Shown: positions 26,827-35,099 of the stretch, one piece after another | Layout: each line of letters begins with the position of its first letter | Numbering within the stretch: position 1 is the stretch's first letter | NCBI RefSeq assembly: GCF_029223285.1 | Contig: NZ_JARHUJ010000006.1 | Location: forward strand, 496,001 to 560,000 | DNA: 64,000 nt | DNA from: Paraflavitalea sp. CAU 1676 | GTDB taxonomy: Bacteria; Bacteroidota; Bacteroidia; Chitinophagales; Chitinophagaceae | Direction of reading: 5' to 3' | The notes under the pieces: model-generated | The model's input: only the letters and a program-made list of their open reading frames with translations | What the model was told of the DNA's origin: nothing | Databases searched by the model: none | Translations under genes and position numbers: made by a program

Positions 26827-27312
26827 ATGGAACTTCAAAGCAGTTACAAAGTCCGGTTCAATGATTGTGATCCGCTTGGCCACCTCAACAATGCCCGGTA
26901 TATCGATTACCTGCTCAATGCACGGGAAGATCACCTGGCGCAATACTACCATATCAGCCTGCCCCAGTTTCACCGGCAGGGCCTGGCCTGGGTAGTCAAA
27001 ACCCACGAGATCCAGTATTTGCGGCCCGCTTATTACAATGAAAAAGTAACGATCGTGTCACGCTTGCTGGAGGTTACCGATACCTACCTGTTGGTAGAAA
27101 TGGTGATGTACGATGAGAAGATGCAATCGCCCAAGGCGGTGTTGTGGACCAACTTCACCTGCGTGGATCCACAAACGGGTAAGCGGAAAAGCCATACGCC
27201 CGAATTTATGGAACTCGTGAAGACGATGGATGTTCACCCGGAAGATGCTATGGGCGGATTGGCCGAGCGCGTGCGTACGTTGCAAACGCTTGCCAAAGCC
27301 AATGCGGCCTGA
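26827..27312 (+). CDS. Acyl-CoA thioesterase, 4HBT hotdog family
   Basis: The 161-aa protein shows the 4-hydroxybenzoyl-CoA thioesterase/YbgC pattern: YKVRFNDCDPLGHLNNARYIDYLLNAREDHL, where Asp 13 or 15 lies in the conserved FxDxDPxGHxNNxxY segment. The later VVKTHEIQYLRPAYYNEKVTIVSRLLEVTDTYLLVEMVMY is the second half of the hotdog fold. Role: hydrolysis of an acyl-CoA (or acyl-ACP) thioester in the cytosol; the acyl group is unknown. It follows the TetR gene by 60 nt with its own operator (26789), so it is the most likely regulated target. Confidence 0.85.
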   Translation: MELQSSYKVRFNDCDPLGHLNNARYIDYLLNAREDHLAQYYHISLPQFHRQGLAWVVKTHEIQYLRPAYYNEKVTIVSRLLEVTDTYLLVEMVMYDEKMQSPKAVLWTNFTCVDPQTGKRKSHTPEFMELVKTMDVHPEDAMGGLAERVRTLQTLAKANAA

Positions 27313-27443
27313 GATGGGATTGGCACGGGAAAGATTCGTACGAAGGTGGAGACGGCTAGGCAACTTTGTTGCTTCGCCAGAGTTGATCGTCGACCCACGC
27401 ACGCCTATCGAAGAACCACAAAATGTCCTTCAGTGCAGCCACC

Positions 27444-28958
27444 CTAAATTTTGAACGTGACGTTCATGCGGCACCCCTTGCCGGGTGCCGATTCCAGGTC
27501 TACCTGGCCGTTAAAGATCTCGGCCCGGTTGATGATATTGGTAATGCCGATGCCCGTACGCCGCTGCTGGAGGTCGAACCCTTTGCCATCGTCCGTAACA
27601 GACAGGATTAGTTGGCCGGCCAGCTGCCGGATAGAGATATCGATGTGCTTCGCTGCTGCATGGGTTTGTATATTGGTCAGCTGTTCCTGCAGAATGCGGA
27701 ATAGGGTCATCTTTAGTTTATCATCCAGATTATGCTCTTCAGGTAATGAGAAGTCGACCCTGATATGGAACGACTTGCCCAGCCGCACGCTTTCTACCAG
27801 GTTCTCGATCGATAGCTGGAGGCCGATCTCCTGCTCATAAACATGGATCAAAGTTTTAGATAGTTCCCTGATCTCATTCATGGCATTGATGATGATCGAC
27901 TCGGCCCGGTCGATCATGTGCGCCTGCTCGGCAGGATTGTCCCGCCCATATTCCAGGCAAACCTTGGCAGTGCTCAATATCTGCTTGACATTGTCGTGCA
28001 GCTCGCGCCCGATATGGGCCCTTTCCTTTTCCTGCGCATCGAGGGCTGCCTGCATGATCTCGCGCTGGCGGTTAAGCTTTTCTTCCATCAGCTGATGCCG
28101 TAATTCTTCCGACTCCAGGATGAGCCGTTCGGCTTTCTTCCGTTCGCTGATATCGCGGAAATTTCCTACCAGTGCATTGATGCCCGGCATATCCAGCAGG
28201 TTTGTAGCGATCCCTTCCACCCATAGTTCTTCCCCATTCTTGTGGATCAGCTTCAGGTAAATGGTAAAAGGCTGCCGGGGAAACTTCGAAAGCTCGCTTA
28301 ACAGGCTTGTGGCTTCATCTACACTATCGGGGTGTATGAAGGTGTATACACTTTTATACAGGTATTCTTCTTCCGAATAGCCAAGGTATCTCTTAACCGA
28401 TGGTGAGCCGTAGATAAAACAGCCTTCACCGTTGGCCATCATGATAAAGTCGGCACTGTTCTCGATGAGAGAACGAAACCGGATCTCACTCTCCTGCAGC
28501 ATGCGGCTATTGGTAATGGCCTCTGTAACGTTGCGGGCAAAGCAGGAGATGCCATTGATGACGTTACCCTTTCGCATAGGGTTGATCGAGATCTCGAAGT
28601 AGGTAAGCTGCCCGTGTATGATGAAGTTAGAGAGGAAACGCTGTCCCTGCCCTTTGAATGCCTGTTGATAAATATCGTTCCACTCTTCGGTTTTGGAGGG
28701 ATCGAAAATGCCAAGCACGTCAAGCATTTTATCGCCTGGGCCTGCATCGATGCCGATCACATCTTTAATCAGCTTCACCAGCGCACTATTAAGCACGATA
28801 TAACGCATTTCGGTGTCGACACTCCAAACGTAACCGTCGAGGTTTTCGACGAGGGCGTCGAGGTTGGCCGCTTTTTTATGGATCTGTGGTGCCAGCGGAC
28901 CAGCAATGAGGTATTGTTCTTCTGCCGCAGTAATGGCGGTTCCAGGAGCACTTTGCAT
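27444..28958 (-). CDS. PAS-domain sensor histidine kinase (HisKA_3/NarL type)
   Basis: The 504-aa protein has no membrane span. Two PAS domains (about 35-150 and 160-275, the latter with GEGCFIYGSPSVKRYLGYSEEEY and VGNFRDISERKKAE) lead into a coiled coil and the HisKA_3 dimerisation region with phospho-acceptor His 321 (HIGRELHDNVKQILSTAKVCLEY). The HATPase domain follows (LQEQLTNIQTHAAAKHIDI, VTDDGKGFD, GIGITNIINRAEIF). It is a soluble NarX/DegS-type kinase whose partner should be a NarL-type response regulator. No such regulator is encoded nearby, so it is an orphan in this window. The signal sensed by the PAS domains is unknown. Confidence 0.9.
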   Translation of the reverse strand: MQSAPGTAITAAEEQYLIAGPLAPQIHKKAANLDALVENLDGYVWSVDTEMRYIVLNSALVKLIKDVIGIDAGPGDKMLDVLGIFDPSKTEEWNDIYQQAFKGQGQRFLSNFIIHGQLTYFEISINPMRKGNVINGISCFARNVTEAITNSRMLQESEIRFRSLIENSADFIMMANGEGCFIYGSPSVKRYLGYSEEEYLYKSVYTFIHPDSVDEATSLLSELSKFPRQPFTIYLKLIHKNGEELWVEGIATNLLDMPGINALVGNFRDISERKKAERLILESEELRHQLMEEKLNRQREIMQAALDAQEKERAHIGRELHDNVKQILSTAKVCLEYGRDNPAEQAHMIDRAESIIINAMNEIRELSKTLIHVYEQEIGLQLSIENLVESVRLGKSFHIRVDFSLPEEHNLDDKLKMTLFRILQEQLTNIQTHAAAKHIDISIRQLAGQLILSVTDDGKGFDLQQRRTGIGITNIINRAEIFNGQVDLESAPGKGCRMNVTFKI

Positions 28959-29134
28959 AATACAGGTATTACTCAGTTAAATGGTTACACTATCTACCTG
29001 AATCAGAGAATCTTAGCCTTGATAATGGTATGCGTACGCGTGGTTGGGTGGCGAATGGAAGTCTATAAAATTAAAAAACTATACATTAAAATGCTAATAT
29101 TCTTTTAAGGGGAACCCTGTAGAAGCAAAGGTGG

Positions 29135-30043
29135 TTAGGATGCCTTCTTTTTCTGTACCAGGTAAAGGCCGACGATTACCAACAGCATACCTGCAATGGC
29201 ATAGAGACCAATAGGCTCTTTCATCATAACATTGGCGATAATATATCCCGATACAGGGCAAAGGAAAAGCCAGAATGCTGCTTTAACGGCATTGTCGCGC
29301 AATAAATAGAGCCAGAGCTGAACCGCCATAATGGATACAGGAATAGCGAGCCACAATACGGAACCGAAAAAGTGCTTATCCCATACATTCTTAGAAGGCT
29401 CGAAGGTAATGGCAGCAACTGGCAGCAGGAAAATGCCGCCCAGCAGCGTTTGCCAGCCATTAATGGAGAGTATATGCAGGTCGCTCCAGGGTTGGCGCGA
29501 AAAATACAAAGTACCTACAGAATAAATAAGCATGCTGCTCATGAGCAGGCCGATGCCGAACGGTGTAGCCATACTGTGTTGTATCAGCGGCCAGGCGGCG
29601 AGGGTAACGCCGGCGCTGCAAAGTAACAGGCTGATCAGGGTAGCAGGCTTTAATCGTTGTCCAAACAATATTGTCGACATCAAACTGATAAACACCGGGT
29701 TGGTAGCGATAGCCAGCGAGCCCAATCCGGGCGATACTTCCTGCATCGCCACAATATAAATACCGAGATACAGGGATATATTCAGCAATCCATAGATGCA
29801 GAGTTGTTTCCACTCCTTTCCTCTGGGCAGGCGTTTGCCCATGATCACGTGAGCGATCAATAACATCACCCCGCCTGCCAGGAAGAAACGCGCAATACAA
29901 ATGGTAAAAGGCTGCGCCGATTGCAAACCGATCTTGGTAGCCGTGGCCGCTGATGACCACAATACGGCAAAGGCCAGGCCGATCGCAAACAGGAGTAACC
30001 CTTTCGATTTATCTGCATTCAATGTCGCTTCTTTGTCTGTCAC
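29135..30043 (-). CDS. DMT family transporter (two EamA domains)
   Basis: The 302-aa protein has ten predicted membrane helices arranged as two EamA repeats (about 15-145 and 155-295). Landmarks are FAVLWSSAATATKIGLQSAQPFTICIARFFLAGGVMLL in repeat one and VPVSIMAVQLWLYLLRDNAVKAAFWLFLCPVSGYIIANVMMKEPIG in repeat two, ending LYLVQKKKAS. Members export amino acids, metabolites or drugs; the substrate is not visible from sequence. A promoter fits at 30105-30137. It diverges from the TonB receptor gene across about 300 nt. Confidence 0.88.
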   Translation of the reverse strand: MTDKEATLNADKSKGLLLFAIGLAFAVLWSSAATATKIGLQSAQPFTICIARFFLAGGVMLLIAHVIMGKRLPRGKEWKQLCIYGLLNISLYLGIYIVAMQEVSPGLGSLAIATNPVFISLMSTILFGQRLKPATLISLLLCSAGVTLAAWPLIQHSMATPFGIGLLMSSMLIYSVGTLYFSRQPWSDLHILSINGWQTLLGGIFLLPVAAITFEPSKNVWDKHFFGSVLWLAIPVSIMAVQLWLYLLRDNAVKAAFWLFLCPVSGYIIANVMMKEPIGLYAIAGMLLVIVGLYLVQKKKAS

Positions 30044-30104
30044 ACGATTTAATTTGATCCCTGATGGTCAATGGTTAAATTATCCTGTTATGATCAACAG
30101 GGCG

Positions 30105-30137
30105 CAAAAATAACACTGTAAAAGTTAAACACCCAAT
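30105..30137 (-). promoter_or_regulatory. Candidate promoter of the DMT transporter
   Basis: On the minus strand, ATTG, a 21-nt spacer and TATTTTTG (plus-strand CAAAAATA, 30105-30112) match the Bacteroidota promoter pattern. The leader would be about 55 nt. Facing it, TACTTTTG at 30214-30221 fits a -7 box for the TonB receptor, but no -33 element is found. Confidence 0.5.
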
Positions 30138-30339
30138 TAAGGCCCAATCAGGGTAAAAGGGGATTATTATGTGGTTTGCATGTGATGATCCCTGCCATTA
30201 TACGATGCTGCTATACTTTTGCGGGGCATTGCATCGTTCATACGCTGCTCATTATTGCGTATGTTAATAATTTCTAAATAGTGTGTGCAACGTAGGGGTA
30301 AGGAAATCCTTCGTTGTCATACTCCAAACAAACTCTAGT

Positions 30340-32718
30340 ATGTTACGTTCTTCCATTAGAATTTTATCCTTGTTCCTAACCCTGCTAACTTTTCATGATG
30401 CGCTTTACGCGCAGGGTGGAAAACCATTGACCATCAGTGGCTATGTTCGCGACGCCGCCAGTGGTGAAGTGCTCATCAATGCAACTATCACCGTAAGCCC
30501 GGTAAATGCTACCGTACAATCCAATGCCTACGGCTATTTTTCCGTTACCCTTCCCTCCGGTAAATACACCGTCAATGTGAGCTATACCGGGTATAGTTTA
30601 TATAAAACAGAGATCGATCTTACCGAAAGTAAAGCACTCGAGGTTACCATGCAAACAGCCGCTGCCGAAATGGACAAGGTAGTGGTGACTGGTGAAAAAA
30701 GACTTCGCCGAACCAATACCGTGGCACTGGGCATTCAACAACTCAGCATGGGGCAGATCAAAAAGATACCCGCCTTTATGGGTGAGCCCGATGTAGTGAA
30801 AGCCCTGTTGACGCTGCCCGGCATTACTTCAGTAGGGGAAGGCGCATCTGGTTTCAACGTGCGGGGTGGCAATGTGGATGAGAACTTAATTATCATGGAC
30901 GAAGCGCCGGTGTACAACAGCTCGCACCTGCTGGGCTTTTTCTCGGTGTTCAATCCCGATGCCGTAAAGAATGTAACACTGTACAAGAGTGCTTTCCCGG
31001 CAGAATATGGCGGCCGCACTTCTTCGGTACTCGACATTCGTATGAAGGAAGGAAATAACCAGAAGCTTACGGTGAATGGCGGCATCAGCACCATCTTCAG
31101 CCGACTGTCTATAGAAGGCCCTATCCAAAAAGATAAATCATCTTTCATAATTGCCGGCCGCCGTTCTTACATCGATGTGTTGTCTAAACCATTCCTGAAA
31201 GAAAAGGACCGCGACAATAAATTGTACTTCTACGATCTTACCGCCAAAGCCAACCTGGAGATCAATGACAAGAATACCATTTACCTGAGTGGTTATTTTG
31301 GCCGTGATGTATTTGGTTTTGGTAATGAAGCCGGCTTCGAGTGGGGCAATACAACCGGTACCTTCCGCTGGAACCACCTGTTTAACCCCCGGTTGTTCCT
31401 CAATACCAGTGTTTACTACTCCAAATACGATTACAAACTTTTCTTCAGCTCCACCCAAAACGATGAAGTGGATGAGAAGTACGATTGGAACTCGAATATT
31501 CAAACCTACGGTGTTAAACCCTCGCTTACCTGGTTCATCAACAACAAGCACCAGTTGAAAACGGGCGTGAATGTCGTGTTCTACGATTTCTATCCCGGCA
31601 AAGGCGTAGCCACCAGTGAAGGCGTTAAGAACGATATTACACTCAAGAAAAGATTTGGATCAGAAATGGCTGCTTACCTCGAAGACACCTGGAAGCTCAG
31701 CCGCAAATGGCAGATACAGGGTGGCGTTCGGGTGAACCAGTATGCTTATCTTGGAAACACAACCGTATATTATTTCAGAGATACCACGGCCAATGTACGC
31801 AAGCCACTCGACCGTGAAGAGGTGGTGACCAGTAAAAAGAAGGTAGCAGACTGGGCATTCTTCGAACCCCGTCTCTCTGTTAGGTACGAGTTGAAGAAGA
31901 ATACTTTCCTGAAAGCCGGCTACGCACGCAGTTCACAATACCTGCACCTGCTGTCGAATACTGCATCGCCTACTCCCGTCGATCTGTATTTCCCCAGTAC
32001 CAATAATATCAAACCTTCTGTAACAGACCAGGTGTCGGTAGGTATGGTTACCATTCCCGAAGCGTTACCGCTGGAGTTCTCGGCTGAAGTGTTTTACAAG
32101 AAGATGGACGATGTGCTGGATTATATCGACAATGCCAATCTCGAGCTGAACCAGATGGTAGAGGCCGACCTGCTTACTGGCAAAGGTCGTTCCTGGGGTG
32201 TGGAACTGGAAGTGAAGAAGGAAACCGGTAAATGGCAGGGCTGGGTAAACTATACCTATTCAAGGTCCGAGCGTCAAACACCCGGCATCAGTAAAGGCGA
32301 ATGGTACCTGAGCCGATACGACCGCACCCATGTGGTGAATGCGGCAGTTACTTACTCGCACAATAAGAAATGGGATTTCTCAGCCAATTTCAACCTGGGT
32401 TCCGGTACGCCGGCAACTTTCCCCGATGTAAGGCTGGATATCCAGGGTATTCCTGTTCCCTACAATAGTTCCGAAAAACGCAACAATTTCCGCCTGCCGG
32501 CTTACCACCGCCTCGATGTGGCCGCTACTATGAAAGGCCGTCAGGGCAAGAAATTCAAGCAGGAGTGGGTATTTGGAATCTACAACCTCTATGCCCGCCA
32601 GAATGCTTACACCATTTATTTCCGTCAGAACCAGGATGAGCCGCAGAAAAAAGAAGCGGTGCGTTTGTCGATCCTTGGCTCCTTCATTCCTTCTATCACC
32701 TGGAACTTTAAATTTTAA
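30340..32718 (+). CDS. TonB-dependent receptor with carboxypeptidase-like domain
   Basis: From the ATG at 30340 the protein is 792 aa with a signal peptide (MLRSSIRILSLFLTLLTFHDALYA). A CarboxypepD_reg-like domain follows (LTISGYVRDAASGEVLINATITVSP...GYFSVTLPSGKYTVNVSYTGY), then the plug (VVVTGEKRLRRTNTVALGIQQLS, KALLTLPGITSVGEGASGFNVRGGNVDENLIIMDEAPVYN) and the barrel, ending FIPSITWNFKF. It is not a SusC: no SusD partner is present and it is shorter. In Bacteroidota this receptor type is coupled to a DUF4249 lipoprotein, which is encoded 10 nt downstream. Probable role: TonB-powered uptake of an unknown ligand such as a siderophore or a peptide. Confidence 0.92.
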   Translation: MLRSSIRILSLFLTLLTFHDALYAQGGKPLTISGYVRDAASGEVLINATITVSPVNATVQSNAYGYFSVTLPSGKYTVNVSYTGYSLYKTEIDLTESKALEVTMQTAAAEMDKVVVTGEKRLRRTNTVALGIQQLSMGQIKKIPAFMGEPDVVKALLTLPGITSVGEGASGFNVRGGNVDENLIIMDEAPVYNSSHLLGFFSVFNPDAVKNVTLYKSAFPAEYGGRTSSVLDIRMKEGNNQKLTVNGGISTIFSRLSIEGPIQKDKSSFIIAGRRSYIDVLSKPFLKEKDRDNKLYFYDLTAKANLEINDKNTIYLSGYFGRDVFGFGNEAGFEWGNTTGTFRWNHLFNPRLFLNTSVYYSKYDYKLFFSSTQNDEVDEKYDWNSNIQTYGVKPSLTWFINNKHQLKTGVNVVFYDFYPGKGVATSEGVKNDITLKKRFGSEMAAYLEDTWKLSRKWQIQGGVRVNQYAYLGNTTVYYFRDTTANVRKPLDREEVVTSKKKVADWAFFEPRLSVRYELKKNTFLKAGYARSSQYLHLLSNTASPTPVDLYFPSTNNIKPSVTDQVSVGMVTIPEALPLEFSAEVFYKKMDDVLDYIDNANLELNQMVEADLLTGKGRSWGVELEVKKETGKWQGWVNYTYSRSERQTPGISKGEWYLSRYDRTHVVNAAVTYSHNKKWDFSANFNLGSGTPATFPDVRLDIQGIPVPYNSSEKRNNFRLPAYHRLDVAATMKGRQGKKFKQEWVFGIYNLYARQNAYTIYFRQNQDEPQKKEAVRLSILGSFIPSITWNFKF

Positions 32719-32728
32719 CAGTACGACC

Positions 32729-33601
32729 ATGAAGAATCTTAAATTATATATTGCTTCGCTGATCGCTCTTTATAGCCTATCCTCCTGCGAGAAAGTAATA
32801 GATGTGAACATGCCCGATGGAGAGAAATTGCCCTATGTTGATGCCTGGATCACCAATAAGCCCGGTAAGCAGACCATTAAATTTCTGCGGGCTGTCAATT
32901 ACCAGGAAAACAAAGCGCCCGAAGTGGTTGCCGGAGCGCAGATCGTGCTTACGGATGTAACAGCCAATAAAACCTACGATTTTACTTTTAAGAACGGTGC
33001 CTACGAGTTCGATGCCGGAGCCGATGCCATCGGCGTCATAGGCCACACATACAAATTGGCCATCAACTGGGATGGGCAGCAGTTCGAGGCTTCCGATGTA
33101 CTGACCCGCGTTACGAAGATCGATTCGATATCAGTAGAATACCGCGGCAAAGAAGATGTTGAAGGGGATGAAAAGGAAGGATACTACGCCGAAATGCATG
33201 CCCGTGACCTGGTCGGCGGCACCGATTACTCGTGGATACGCACTTATCGCAATGGCCAACTCAATTATCATGTAACAGAAATGGTGGCCATCGATGCCTC
33301 TTTCTATGAGAACGTATCCGACGGATACACCTTCATCGAGCCATTCCGCGAAGGCATTACCTCGGGCGAAGAGCCCTACAAAAAAGGCGATGTGGTAAAG
33401 GTGATGATCCGCAGCGTGAGTAAACCCACCTACGATTTCCTCGACCAGCTGATCGATCAGCTGTACAGCGGTGGCCTTTTTGCGAAAGTGTTGCAGAACG
33501 TGCCCTCGAATATTTTCAATAAACAGGCCGATAGCAAGAAAAAGATCTACGGATGGTTTGGCACGGTAGCGGAAACCGAATCCTCCAGGGCCATTAACTA
33601 A
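32729..33601 (+). CDS. DUF4249 family lipoprotein
   Basis: The 290-aa protein starts MKNLKLYIASLIALYSLSSC (Cys 20, lipobox SLSSC) and shows the DUF4249 layout: CEKVIDVNMPDGEKLPYVDAWITNKPGKQTIKFLRAVNYQENKAPEVVAGAQIVLTDVTANKTYDF, with a beta-rich body. The start at 32729 is fixed by the signal peptide; the longer frame upstream overlaps the receptor gene. DUF4249 lipoproteins are almost always encoded beside a TonB receptor of this type, and by analogy with SusD may be surface partners (inference). Gap to the receptor is 10 nt. A long hairpin terminator follows. Confidence 0.88.
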   Translation: MKNLKLYIASLIALYSLSSCEKVIDVNMPDGEKLPYVDAWITNKPGKQTIKFLRAVNYQENKAPEVVAGAQIVLTDVTANKTYDFTFKNGAYEFDAGADAIGVIGHTYKLAINWDGQQFEASDVLTRVTKIDSISVEYRGKEDVEGDEKEGYYAEMHARDLVGGTDYSWIRTYRNGQLNYHVTEMVAIDASFYENVSDGYTFIEPFREGITSGEEPYKKGDVVKVMIRSVSKPTYDFLDQLIDQLYSGGLFAKVLQNVPSNIFNKQADSKKKIYGWFGTVAETESSRAIN

Positions 33602-33616
33602 GCAGTATTAACAACA

Positions 33617-33675
33617 GGTCAATAGTGAATGATCCGGAACCCACCCTCGCCGCGCATATACTATTGACCTTTTTT
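33617..33675 (+). terminator. Terminator after the receptor/DUF4249 pair
   Basis: GGTCAATAGT (33617-33626) and ACTATTGACC (33660-33669) form a perfect 10-bp stem around a 33-nt loop and are followed by TTTTTT. The loop is long, but the T-run and the position 15 nt after the stop codon support termination. Confidence 0.6.
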
Positions 33676-33705
33676 CAACCTATAGCAATCTAAAAAACAA
33701 AAAAG

Positions 33706-34428
33706 ATGAAACGGAGTATTCTTGTGCTGAGTGTATTGTCAATGTTTTTGTTGACAGTTTCCTGTAAGAAAAAATTAGTCGGCGAGGGACCGTCTGTTAC
33801 AGAAACCAGGGTGGTCACCAATTTTACAAAAGTGTCGATGGGCTTGCCAGGTATTATGTACGTAACGCAGGAGCCTGGGTATAAGCTTACGATCGATGCA
33901 CAGCAAAATATCCTGGATAATATCCGCTCGGTCGTTTCGGGCGGAGAACTCAAACTTTATTTCGATTGGGACAAGCGCATCGGTAAGCACGACAAGGTCA
34001 TTGTTCGGGTAAGTGCGCCCTTGTATGACCGGTTGAACCTAAGTGGTTCGGGCGATATCAGTTCCAGTAAGCCGATCGATGCCGATGTACTTGATCTAAC
34101 TATCAGTGGTTCCGGATCGATTATGCTGGCGGATGCTGATGTTTCGGGCATACTGCATGCTGCCGTATCGGGATCGGGTACCATCCAGGTCAACAGCGGG
34201 GTTGCCAAAACTGGCAACTTCGAGGTCAGCGGCAGCGGTAACATGGAAATGCTGGGTGTTGGTTTTGAAAAGGTGGAAGCTCATATTAGTGGTTCGGGTA
34301 ATATCAAAGCAACGGTGAGCCAGGAACTCAAGGCGCATATATCCGGCAGCGGATCAGTCTATTATAAAGGCAGTCCGGTAGTCGAATCGCATGTTTCGGG
34401 TTCCGGATCTGTTAAAAAGGTACAATAA
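33706..34428 (+). CDS. GIN-domain (DUF2807) lipoprotein
   Basis: The 240-aa protein has a lipoprotein signal (MKRSILVLSVLSMFLLTVSC, Cys 20) and the head GIN domain pattern: FTKVSMGLPGIMYVTQEPGYKLTIDAQQNILDNIRSVVSGGELKLYF. The rest is an array of [IV]SGSG units (ISGSGSI, VSGSGTI, VSGSGNM, ISGSGNI, ISGSGSV, VSGSGSV, plus LSGSGDI) at intervals of about 18-22 residues, typical of the parallel beta-helix of DUF2807. Family members are envelope proteins of unknown activity, often in auto-transporter-like adhesins. It is followed after 76 nt by the BP74-like lipoprotein gene. Confidence 0.88.
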   Translation: MKRSILVLSVLSMFLLTVSCKKKLVGEGPSVTETRVVTNFTKVSMGLPGIMYVTQEPGYKLTIDAQQNILDNIRSVVSGGELKLYFDWDKRIGKHDKVIVRVSAPLYDRLNLSGSGDISSSKPIDADVLDLTISGSGSIMLADADVSGILHAAVSGSGTIQVNSGVAKTGNFEVSGSGNMEMLGVGFEKVEAHISGSGNIKATVSQELKAHISGSGSVYYKGSPVVESHVSGSGSVKKVQ

Positions 34429-34504
34429 CGGCATTCGCGTTTCAGGTAACCGGTGCAACGCCACCCAACGGGTTGTTGTCAGGATGGTATTAAACCATAG
34501 TGGC

Positions 34505-34945
34505 ATGAGATGGATGAAGATATTGGGATTAATCGCGTTATTGGCAACCTTTTCCTGCAAAAAAGACCAGTCGGGCGAACTCCGTTATTTTGAAGTGGGG
34601 CTAAGGCATTTGTCCCAGGATTGGAGAGACAGCTCTTTTGTAGTAGCTACTTCCAACCCCAATTTACTATACCAGGTAGAAGAACAATTAAAGCTGCCTG
34701 TAGAGAAAAGAAGCAATGTGAGCGGCAAATTGCTGGAAGGCAATGCCGGCTACAACAGGAATGGCAGTCACGTTTTTACCTGGCACCTGGACGAAAACGA
34801 CTGGCAGCTGGTCAACCTGAGTGTTGAGATCTACGACGGAAGTCCATTTTCCGATGTAGAGCAAAACAAGATGTATTGGATGAACGATGTGAAGCGTTTT
34901 GCCCCCTGGGGCTCCTATATTAAACGCGAAATCCCGCGCCGATAA
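34505..34945 (+). CDS. Lipoprotein with BP74 N-terminal-like domain
   Basis: From the ATG at 34505 the protein is 146 aa with a lipoprotein signal (MRWMKILGLIALLATFSC, Cys 18; an ATG at 34514 is equally possible). The mature part reads RDSSFVVATSNPNLLYQVEEQLKLPVEKRSNVSGKLLEGNAGYN, then HVFTWHLDENDWQLVNLSVEIYDGSP and RFAPWGSYIKRE. I relate this to the BP74 N-terminal domain of actinobacterial and slime-mould proteins, where the order is FV(V/L)..LTDP..I..AR..L, HV.G.I....PYN..W.(F/Y)H.DP...F...AIEVCDA.P and PW.SRLVREI. The match is from memory and is not tested. No known activity. It follows the GIN lipoprotein and precedes AsmA. Confidence 0.55.
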   Translation: MRWMKILGLIALLATFSCKKDQSGELRYFEVGLRHLSQDWRDSSFVVATSNPNLLYQVEEQLKLPVEKRSNVSGKLLEGNAGYNRNGSHVFTWHLDENDWQLVNLSVEIYDGSPFSDVEQNKMYWMNDVKRFAPWGSYIKREIPRR

Positions 34946-34947
34946 GT

Positions 34948-35013
34948 ATTATGTGTAGTATATCCCTGGTCATTAGGTTATCTGTGTTGGCCAATGGATA
35001 TGCTACACATAAT
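34948..35013. repeat. 18-bp inverted repeat downstream of the BP74-like gene
   Basis: ATTATGTGTAGTATATCC (34948-34965) and GGATATGCTACACATAAT (34996-35013) pair over 18 positions with a single mismatch around a 30-nt loop. It starts 3 nt after the stop codon. It lacks a T-run on either strand, so it may act as a 3'-end stabiliser or weak terminator. Confidence 0.5.
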
Positions 35014-35099
35014 AAAATTTAGCATACTGTTTTGGCATAACCGGTACCGGTATCGTAATTTTGAGGCGCACGCTTCTGTGCCCACCCAAATACCTCGTT

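Noticed and set aside
30214-30221. TACTTTTG as a complete promoter of the TonB receptor
   Set aside because: The -7 box fits, but no TTTG or TTG lies 19-21 nt upstream.
33706-34428. Repeated SGSG-coding units as a DNA repeat array or CRISPR
   Set aside because: The repetition is at protein level in a DUF2807 beta-helix; DNA units differ in codons and there are no spacers.
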